Positions 1-4,990 of a stretch of DNA of 9,329 nt are shown piece after piece. The notes under the pieces are model-generated. The model was not told the DNA's origin, made no database searches, and saw nothing but the letters and a program-made list of their open reading frames with translations. The stretch covers positions 1 through 9,329 of the forward strand of contig JAKSKA010000044.1 of the NCBI GenBank assembly GCA_024401915.1, in the 5' to 3' direction. The stretch's first letter is position 1; each line of letters starts with the position of its first letter. This stretch comes from Bacteroidales bacterium. Lineage in GTDB: Bacteria; Bacteroidota; Bacteroidia; Bacteroidales; UBA932. A program made the translations under genes and the position numbers.

Positions 1-665
1 CGCTCTATGCGCACCTCAATCCCCTTTTTCCCCAGGTCGTGGAATGGCTCAAGGACTCGGACCTTGCCGGATTCAACTCCTCCAAGTTTGACCTTCCTAT
101 GCTCGCAGAAGAGATCGAGCGCGTGCGCAAGGCGGGGAAAGACGTACTGATAGACCTTCACGAACCCCTGATGGTGGATGTCCAGAACATCTATCATAGT
201 ATGGAGCCGCGCAACCTCAGGGCCGCCTACCGTTTCTACTGCGGAGGCGAAGACTTCGACAACGCCCACACGGCCGAAGCCGACACGGTAGCGACATACG
301 AAGTCCTGAAGGGCCAGCTGGACAGATACCCCGACGTCGAGGGCAGCGAGCACCGTCTGAAGAACGACGTGAAGCATCTCGCAAGCTATGTCGGAAAGAA
401 ATACGTCGATTTCGCCGGACACCTCATCTATGACGACAACGGAGAGGTGCTGGTCAATTTCGGGAAGCACAAGGGAAAAACGGCGCGCGAGGTGTTCAAG
501 ACCGACCGTTCCTACTTCAACTGGATAGCCCAGGGGACCTTCACCCTCGACACCAAGGCCCGCTTCGCCGAACTCGCCAAGAAATTCACGGAAGAAGGAC
601 GCAGGCCAGCCACGCGCGAAGAGCTTGACGGACTTGCAGCGAAGTTCAACGGTTCCCTTTTCTGA
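1..665 (+). CDS. DnaQ-like DEDDh 3'-5' exonuclease, 5' end cut off by the window
   Basis: This is the 3' part of a gene. The frame is open from base 3 with no convincing start, so translation begins left of the window. The product should remove nucleotides from 3' ends of DNA or RNA, as the proofreading epsilon subunit and RNase T families do. Two of three Exo motifs are visible: ExoII, with Asn at 75 and Asp at 90 (NSSKFD), and ExoIII, HTAEAD at 267-284, whose His-x4-Asp spacing is the DEDDh type. ExoI (DxE) must lie upstream. After the nuclease domain, bases about 400-600 encode a small second domain containing NFGKHKGK and a YFNWIAQG-like stretch, resembling the DUF3820 type found at the C-terminus of Bacteroidetes exonucleases. 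Whether it acts in replication or repair cannot be told. It is probably co-transcribed with the next gene, three bases away. Confidence in the family is high. Confidence 0.9.
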   Translation, partial: LYAHLNPLFPQVVEWLKDSDLAGFNSSKFDLPMLAEEIERVRKAGKDVLIDLHEPLMVDVQNIYHSMEPRNLRAAYRFYCGGEDFDNAHTAEADTVATYEVLKGQLDRYPDVEGSEHRLKNDVKHLASYVGKKYVDFAGHLIYDDNGEVLVNFGKHKGKTAREVFKTDRSYFNWIAQGTFTLDTKARFAELAKKFTEEGRRPATREELDGLAAKFNGSLF

Positions 666-668
666 TAA

Positions 669-1223
669 GTGAACATCGTTCTCCTAACATCAGGCGGAAA
701 GGTCATAGTGCGTCCCGACACCACCCGTGCACGGGACGGTGAGGACGTATATATGCCCGAATTCGTCAAATCGGTCACATACACTCCCGTGCTGTACGCG
801 AAAATCTCCAGACCCGGGCGCAGCATCGGGGAGAAATTCGCCGGAAGGTATTTCGAGGAGATGAATGCGGGAGTGCTCCTCTACCCCGAAAACCTCATCG
901 ACGGCACGCCGGAGGGCTACGCCTGCGCATCCTGCATAGACAGGACCTCCGTCCTGCCCTTCTCCCTGGTGGGAAAAGAAGCGGACTGCGTATTCCGCAT
1001 AGAGGCGGGGAACGAGGTCATCAGCAGTTTCAGGCGCACCCCGGGCCTTCTCGAGAGGGCAATCGCCGAGACATCGCTCCACTGCTATCTGCGGAACGGG
1101 GACTACGTCGCCGTGGAACTGGCCGGGAGATCTCCGCTGCCGGTGACGGAAGAGGACGGGATATGTTCGCTCAGGGCTTTCGCCGGCAAAGAGAGAATAC
1201 TCGATTTAAGAGTCTTTTTTTAG
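669..1223 (+). CDS. Degenerate fumarylacetoacetate hydrolase (FAH)-fold protein, probably not catalytic
   Basis: A 184-residue protein starting at GTG 669. In-frame TGA and TAA codons at 663-668 exclude any earlier start. Its middle part (KISRPGRSIGEKFAGRY, then FEEMNAGV) lines up well with FAH-family hydrolases/isomerases, which typically read ELVVRI-x-RLGKNIAERFAHRYYD-x-GID there. The C-terminal part (RIEAGNEVISS and the end ERILDLRVF) also fits the fold. The usual catalytic features are missing. The N-terminal NYxxH segment is shortened away. The E-x-E metal ligands are replaced by T-P-V. The Asp of the GID(F/V)TARD motif becomes Leu in GVLLYPENL. The TGTPxGVG loop becomes LAGRSPLPV. It was recognised from remembered family consensus, not a search. 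Function is unknown; a pseudoenzyme with a structural or binding role is the simplest reading. Codon structure is intact, so it does not look like a decaying pseudogene. Confidence 0.7.
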   Translation: MNIVLLTSGGKVIVRPDTTRARDGEDVYMPEFVKSVTYTPVLYAKISRPGRSIGEKFAGRYFEEMNAGVLLYPENLIDGTPEGYACASCIDRTSVLPFSLVGKEADCVFRIEAGNEVISSFRRTPGLLERAIAETSLHCYLRNGDYVAVELAGRSPLPVTEEDGICSLRAFAGKERILDLRVFF

Positions 1224-1251
1224 GATTTCCGCTTTATTTGGGCTACCTTTG
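1220..1251 (+). promoter_or_regulatory. Bacteroidetes-type promoter for nhaA
   Basis: The -7 box TACCTTTG at 1244-1251 fits TAnnTTTG exactly. A weak -33 box, TTAG at 1220-1223, lies 20 bases upstream and overlaps the end of the preceding gene. Transcription should start near 1258, giving a leader of about 16 bases before the ATG at 1274. Confidence 0.65.
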
Positions 1252-1273
1252 CGCGCAAAAAATCAGTAGCGCA

Positions 1274-2707
1274 ATGGCAAAGTTAATACCTATCTACACC
1301 TGGACCAAGAGTGTAGTGAAATTCAACAAGCGAAGCGACAGACTTTCAAAGCAGCCCTGGTTCCAGGGAGTGCTTCTGCTCTGCTGCGTCATCATAGCGA
1401 TGCTGCTGGCCAACCTCCCGTTCACCAGCGAGTTCTACCACAACATCCTCGAAACGAACCTGCAGCTCCACCTGTTCAGCAATGACGGCAGCGTGAACCT
1501 GCTCTTCCCCAAGGATATGACGGTGGAGAAATTCATCAACGACATACTGATGGTGATTTTCTTCTTCACCGTAGGTCTTGAGATAAAGAGGGAAATAGCC
1601 TTCGGAGAGCTGTCCACGCCGAAAAAGGCGCTGATGCCGGTAATCGCCGCATTCGGCGGCGTGATCGCACCTGCAGTCATCTTCACAATCGTGAACAGGG
1701 GCACGATGGCCGCGACGGGATGGGGTATCCCGACCGCAACCGACATCGCATTCGCGGTGTGCATACTCTCCGTGCTGGGCGACAAGGTCCCGGTGTCGCT
1801 GAAGGTGTTCCTCACCGCGCTCGCGATAGCGGACGACCTCATCGCGATCCTGGTGGTCGCCCTCTTCTACGGCGGAAAGATCAACTTCGTGCTGCTGGCG
1901 ATTTCGGTTGTCGTCATATTCTTCACGCTGCTGCTCAGAAGGATAGGAGAGAAAAGGATGTTCCCCTACATACTGTGCGCGATTGCAGTCTGGGTGCTTT
2001 TCTACTACAGCGGTATCCACGCCACGATGTCCGGAGTTGTGATGGCGTTCCTCATCCCGGCGACTGCAAGGTACACTGAAAGCCAGTATGTCCACAAGCG
2101 CGACCACTACCTCACGATGCTCAAGAGCTACTCGGGCATCGACGACGAAGCATTCCCCAACGGGCCCCAGAAGCACTGCCTCCGCAAGCTGGAGGAAGTG
2201 GCGCACGGAACGATGGATATGAGCTACCGCGTCGAACACGCGCTCAGCCCCTGGGTCAACTTCCTCATAATGCCGGTTTTCGCTCTTGCCAACGCAGGCG
2301 TGACGATTCCCGGAATCGAGTATTTCAACATCTTCAAGGAAACGATCAGCGGCGCCCCCGAATTGGGCTACGTCGGTCTCGGAATCTTCCTGGGACTGGT
2401 GCTCGGAAAGCCTCTCGGCATCACGATATTCAGTTGGATCGCAATCAAGCTCAAGGTCGGGGAAATGCCCGCAAAGGCAAGCTGGGCAATGTTCTTCGCA
2501 GTGGCCTGCCTTGGCGGAATAGGCTTCACGATGTCAATCTTCGTCGATACGCTTTCGTTCGGGAACAACACCCCCGAGATAATGAACACGATGAGGGATG
2601 CAGGAAAGATCGCAGTGCTGCTCGGCTCCATCTGCGCCGGCATTCTGGGCTCCGTTCTCGTGAATTTTGTCTATAAGTTGGAAAATTTGAAGAAAAAATC
2701 AGCATAA
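1274..2707 (+). CDS. nhaA: NhaA family Na+/H+ antiporter
   Basis: A 477-residue inner-membrane protein that exchanges internal Na+ (or Li+) for external protons to control pH and salt. Hydrophobic helices run through the whole length. Key NhaA residues are present: the IADDLIAI helix with the ion-binding pair Asp187-Asp188, TATDIAF with Asp157, SGIHAT with His249, and the LGKPLGI helix with Lys379. These correspond to E. coli Asp163/164, Asp133, His225 and Lys300. It is longer than the roughly 390-residue E. coli protein because of an N-terminal extension and a hydrophilic segment at about residues 275-330, between FLIPAT and the FLIMPVFALANAGV helix. The frame is open back to 1163, but ATG 1274 is chosen because a promoter lies just upstream and earlier starts would sit inside the previous gene. 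It ends 40 bases before the tRNA and has no obvious intrinsic terminator of its own apart from the inverted repeat at 2714-2742. Confidence 0.96.
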   Translation: MAKLIPIYTWTKSVVKFNKRSDRLSKQPWFQGVLLLCCVIIAMLLANLPFTSEFYHNILETNLQLHLFSNDGSVNLLFPKDMTVEKFINDILMVIFFFTVGLEIKREIAFGELSTPKKALMPVIAAFGGVIAPAVIFTIVNRGTMAATGWGIPTATDIAFAVCILSVLGDKVPVSLKVFLTALAIADDLIAILVVALFYGGKINFVLLAISVVVIFFTLLLRRIGEKRMFPYILCAIAVWVLFYYSGIHATMSGVVMAFLIPATARYTESQYVHKRDHYLTMLKSYSGIDDEAFPNGPQKHCLRKLEEVAHGTMDMSYRVEHALSPWVNFLIMPVFALANAGVTIPGIEYFNIFKETISGAPELGYVGLGIFLGLVLGKPLGITIFSWIAIKLKVGEMPAKASWAMFFAVACLGGIGFTMSIFVDTLSFGNNTPEIMNTMRDAGKIAVLLGSICAGILGSVLVNFVYKLENLKKKSA

Positions 2708-2739
2708 TTTCAACTGCAAAGATTTTTTTACTATCTTTG
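2708..2739 (+). promoter_or_regulatory. Bacteroidetes-type promoter for the tRNA-Thr/ffs unit
   Basis: The -7 box TATCTTTG at 2732-2739 matches TAnnTTTG, with TTTC at 2708-2711 as the -33 box and 20 bases between them. The predicted start near 2745 is only two or three bases before the tRNA. The -7 box lies inside the right arm of an inverted repeat. Confidence 0.65.
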
Positions 2740-2742
2740 CAG
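2714..2742. repeat. Perfect 10-bp inverted repeat over the tRNA promoter
   Basis: CTGCAAAGAT at 2714-2723 and ATCTTTGCAG at 2733-2742 are exact reverse complements separated by nine bases, TTTTTTACT. The right arm contains most of the -7 box. In read-through RNA from nhaA it could fold as a hairpin, but no U-run follows, so it is a poor intrinsic terminator. As DNA it could be a protein-binding site. Confidence 0.7.
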
Positions 2743-2747
2743 CCCAC

Positions 2748-2823
2748 GCCACTTTAGCTCAGTTGGTAGAGCATCGCATTCGTAACGCGAAGGTCGGCAG
2801 TTCAAGCCTGCCAAGTGGCTCCA
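2748..2823 (+). tRNA. tRNA-Thr (anticodon CGT)
   Basis: A complete 76-base tRNA with an encoded CCA end. Acceptor stem GCCACTT (2748-2754) pairs with AAGTGGC (2813-2819), followed by discriminator T2820 and CCA 2821-2823. D-stem GCTC/GAGC is at 2757-2760/2769-2772. The anticodon stem TCGCA/CGCGA is at 2774-2778/2786-2790, and the loop TTCGTAA has anticodon CGT at 2781-2783, which reads ACG (Thr). T-stem GGCAG/CTGCC encloses the loop TTCAAGC. The last anticodon-stem pair, A2778-C2786, is a mismatch. It is directly followed by the SRP RNA. Confidence 0.95.
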
Positions 2824-2825
2824 CT

Positions 2826-2930
2826 AGGGAAAGTCTTACACGACCAGCTCCCTCCCAATCCCCCCAGGGCAGGAATGCAGCAAGGGTAAGAGGTTGTAGC
2901 GGTGCGATGTAAACAGCTTTCCCTTTCTTT
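2826..2930 (+). ncRNA. ffs: Signal recognition particle RNA, small bacterial (4.5S-like) type
   Basis: This RNA binds the Ffh GTPase to form the SRP, which delivers membrane and exported proteins to FtsY and the translocon. Helix 8 is clear. A GGAA tetraloop at 2872-2875 sits on the stem GCA/TGC. Below it is the conserved internal loop with CCAGG (2864-2868) opposite AGCAA (2879-2883), closed by CCC/GGG. The E. coli equivalent is UCAGG opposite AGCAG. The ends pair as AGGGAAAG (2826-2833) with CTTTCCCT (2917-2924), giving a long hairpin RNA of about 100 bases. There is no Alu domain. Exact ends are inferred from this pairing. It starts two bases after the tRNA CCA end, so it most likely comes from the same transcript. 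Confidence 0.92.
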
Positions 2931-2938
2931 TTGCTTTT
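2917..2938 (+). terminator. U-rich termination site of ffs
   Basis: The 3' strand of the SRP RNA closing stem (CTTTCCC, 2917-2923) is followed by a T-rich run through 2938. The RNA's own terminal helix would act as the terminator stem. The T run also supplies the -33 box of the next promoter. Confidence 0.55.
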
Positions 2939-2961
2939 CCCGCAAATTCTCCATATATTTA
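2930..2961 (+). promoter_or_regulatory. Promoter of the phosphatase-STAS-NRPS operon
   Basis: TTTG at 2930-2933 is a perfect -33 box. After 20 bases comes TATATTTA at 2954-2961, which differs from TAnnTTTG only in its last base. The predicted start is near 2967, giving a leader of about 18 bases to ATG 2985. The -7 box lies inside the left arm of the inverted repeat at 2951-2973. Confidence 0.6.
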
Positions 2962-2973
2962 CCAAATATATGG
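2951..2973. repeat. Perfect 10-bp inverted repeat, candidate operator of the NRPS operon
   Basis: CCATATATTT (2951-2960) and AAATATATGG (2964-2973) are exact reverse complements around a three-base centre, ACC. The palindrome covers the -7 box and the predicted transcription start. A transcript starting near 2967 would contain only half of it, so it more likely acts as DNA, for instance as a binding site for a dimeric regulator, than as an RNA hairpin. Confidence 0.65.
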
Positions 2974-2984
2974 CCCGTTGCGAT

Positions 2985-4673
2985 ATGGAAAAGGAATCTG
3001 CAGAAAAAAAACGGCTTCAGATGCGTATGACCGGTCTGGTCTCGGCTGCCGTCATCCTCGTGTCCGCAATAATCCTTGCGATAATGGTAGGCGTTATCCG
3101 CGGGAAATATGAGGATATTATGGACACCCTTCTCGAAGATGACATCGTAGCGCTGTCGAACACCATCGAGCAGAGAATGCTCAGGGTGGAGGATGCTACC
3201 AATGCGCTGGCCAGCGTATCCAGGCCCATACTCAGCAGCAGGAAAGGCATCGACTCGCTCATACTCCGCGGTTTCAAGAGCATAAACGAAATATGCGGAC
3301 TGTCCCTCATCTTCCGCAAGGGCTTCATTCCGGGCGAGCCCGGATACTACGAGAGGTACGCGAAATACGACAAGGACGGGAACATCATACTGGACTCGTT
3401 CACCAACGGAGACGAACTCGACAGCAATCCGTACTGGAATTGCTGCTTCACCCTCGGCAGTTCCTTCTGGGGACGGAAAGCGGAGAGGATCAGCGACGGA
3501 CGTCTTATCGCCTTCTACAACACACCTCTGACCGCCGAGGACGGGGAACGCATCGGAATGGCTTATTCCGTAGTCCATCCGGACAATCTGACCTCGTTCG
3601 TAAGGACCCACAAGGCACACAAGGAAATAGACTTCAGCATCTTTATGGCCGACGGGACAATGCTGGTCGCGCCGGACCCGTATATCCTGGAGCTCTCCGA
3701 CAAGGACCTGCTCACGAAGGAAATGACGATCAAACATCTGGGATGGAAGATCGTCCTCTCCGCCGACAGGAGGATCATCGACAGAGTCGTGAGGAGGACC
3801 ATCCTCAATCTGATACTGATGATCCTCGTGATGTTCACCGTAATGATCATCGCGATCAAGCTGACGGTACGCGACGTCGCAAAGCCGTTTATAGAAAAGC
3901 AACAGAAGACAGAGAAGGACAAGGCCGTGATGGAGAACGAGCTCAAGCTGGCCTCGAGGGCGCAGAGCGGGCTTGTGCCCCACGTATTCCCTCCCTTCCC
4001 CGAACGCAAGGGCATATCCCTTTCCGCCTGCCTTTTCCCGGCGCGTGACGTGGGAGGCGACCTCTACGACTATTTCCTGATCGGTGACAAGCTGTACCTG
4101 TGCATAGGCGATGTCAGCGGCAAGGGTATGCAGGCCGCCCTGTTCATGGCCGCGACGCATTACCTCTTCCGCAGCGTGGCCGCCGAGATGGCTGTCTCGG
4201 ACGCCGTGAAGCAGATGAACCTTTCCCTGTGCTCGGAAAACGAAGACTGCAGGTTCGTCACATTCTGGTTCGGCTGCCTCGACCTCGGCACCGGAAAGCT
4301 CGACTACGTCAACGCGGGCCACAACGCACCCGTCCTCGCAAGCGGCGCGACAGTCGGTTTCCTCCCGGCGTCGCCGAATATGCCGCTCGGCGTGATGGAC
4401 GATGCTGAATTCATCTCGGAGAGCATCGGCCTCAAGCCCGGAGACCGTCTGTTCCTCTACACGGACGGCATAACGGAGGCTATGGACACCACCGGACGGG
4501 AATTCGGCGCGGAGAAGCTTGTCGGAGCATTGGAATCCGTCAGGGACGCCGACGCCCCCGCCATCATAGACACCGTACTCGACAAGGTCAGGAAGCACGA
4601 GTCCGGGACGGAACAGAGCGACGACATAACGATGCTCTGCCTCAATTTCATCAAAACAGAATCCAAACATTAA
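2985..4673 (+). CDS. Membrane sensor SpoIIE/RsbU-type PP2C serine phosphatase
   Basis: A 562-residue protein that should dephosphorylate a phospho-STAS partner in response to a signal outside the membrane. Layout: a short basic N-terminus; TM1 at about residues 16-38; an extracytoplasmic region at 39-272 with a dCache/PDC-like pattern (aromatic-rich YYERY, later NPYWNCC, FWG, then YNTPLT and GERIGMAYSVV); TM2 at about 273-293; and a short coiled linker ending ELKLASRAQSGLVP, the usual signature before RsbU-type catalytic domains. The PP2C domain has ARDVGGDLYD (353-362), GDVSGKG (375-381), NAGHNAP (443-449), LYTDG with Asp494, and SDDIT with Asp546-Asp547, so the metal-binding acidic residues appear complete. 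No clear HAMP domain is visible. ATG 2985 is preferred over ATG 2970, which would be almost leaderless for the promoter at 2930-2961. It is followed after five bases by the STAS gene. Confidence 0.92.
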   Translation: MEKESAEKKRLQMRMTGLVSAAVILVSAIILAIMVGVIRGKYEDIMDTLLEDDIVALSNTIEQRMLRVEDATNALASVSRPILSSRKGIDSLILRGFKSINEICGLSLIFRKGFIPGEPGYYERYAKYDKDGNIILDSFTNGDELDSNPYWNCCFTLGSSFWGRKAERISDGRLIAFYNTPLTAEDGERIGMAYSVVHPDNLTSFVRTHKAHKEIDFSIFMADGTMLVAPDPYILELSDKDLLTKEMTIKHLGWKIVLSADRRIIDRVVRRTILNLILMILVMFTVMIIAIKLTVRDVAKPFIEKQQKTEKDKAVMENELKLASRAQSGLVPHVFPPFPERKGISLSACLFPARDVGGDLYDYFLIGDKLYLCIGDVSGKGMQAALFMAATHYLFRSVAAEMAVSDAVKQMNLSLCSENEDCRFVTFWFGCLDLGTGKLDYVNAGHNAPVLASGATVGFLPASPNMPLGVMDDAEFISESIGLKPGDRLFLYTDGITEAMDTTGREFGAEKLVGALESVRDADAPAIIDTVLDKVRKHESGTEQSDDITMLCLNFIKTESKH

Positions 4674-4678
4674 CGAAT

Positions 4679-4981
4679 ATGGAACTCACAATCAAAAACA
4701 ATCCGGAAAACATCACCGCTACACTTTGCGGCAGTTTTGACACCCTGGCATCAGAGCAGGTCGAGCCTTCTGTAAAAGAGCTTGAAGCAATGGCGGAAAA
4801 GCCCCTGGTCCTGGACTGCACATCACTCGACTACATCGCAAGCTCCGGTCTGCGCGTGCTCCTGCGCCTGCGCAAGGCTGCGGCAGCCAAAGGCCAGAAG
4901 GTGACACTTCTCAATGTCAATGACAGCATTATGGAAGTACTGAAAGTCACCCACTTCGACCCTATGTTCATCATAAAGTAA
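4679..4981 (+). CDS. STAS-domain anti-sigma-factor antagonist (SpoIIAA/RsbV-like)
   Basis: A 100-residue single-domain cytoplasmic protein. The STAS signature is LDYIASSGLRVLLRL at residues 50-64. Ser55-Ser56 match the conserved Ser pair, and Ser56 aligns with the phosphorylated Ser58 of SpoIIAA. In the known pathway the unphosphorylated form binds an anti-sigma (RsbW/SpoIIAB) kinase and frees its client; the kinase phosphorylates it and a PP2C phosphatase reverses this. The phosphatase encoded five bases upstream is the obvious partner (inference). No kinase or sigma factor is in the window. The ATG at 4679 follows an A/T-rich spacer, and the NRPS starts nine bases after the stop, so all three genes are probably one transcript. 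Function in direct control of another target, instead of a sigma factor, is possible. Confidence 0.92.
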   Translation: MELTIKNNPENITATLCGSFDTLASEQVEPSVKELEAMAEKPLVLDCTSLDYIASSGLRVLLRLRKAAAAKGQKVTLLNVNDSIMEVLKVTHFDPMFIIK

Positions 4982-4990
4982 AAATAATAA

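Noticed and set aside
1163..1273. N-terminal extension of NhaA
   Set aside because: The frame is open, but the extra segment overlaps the FAH-like gene and contains the TACCTTTG promoter box. NhaA-like sequence begins only after ATG 1274.
2824..2930. Possible riboswitch or leader upstream of the phosphatase
   Set aside because: The conserved GGAA-capped helix with the CCAGG/AGCAA internal loop identifies SRP RNA, and it ends in its own U-rich terminator before the phosphatase promoter.
2931..2984. Earlier starts for the phosphatase, including ATG 2970
   Set aside because: Bases 2931-2969 hold the ffs terminator tail and the promoter. ATG 2970 would begin about three bases after the predicted transcript start. 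ATG 2985 gives a leader like that of nhaA.
2802..4670. 622-codon open frame on the minus strand opposite the phosphatase
   Set aside because: Its translation is rich in His, Arg, Asp and Val with no recognisable domain. The + strand has complete PP2C motifs. It is a by-product of GC-rich codon use, and it also runs across the ffs gene.
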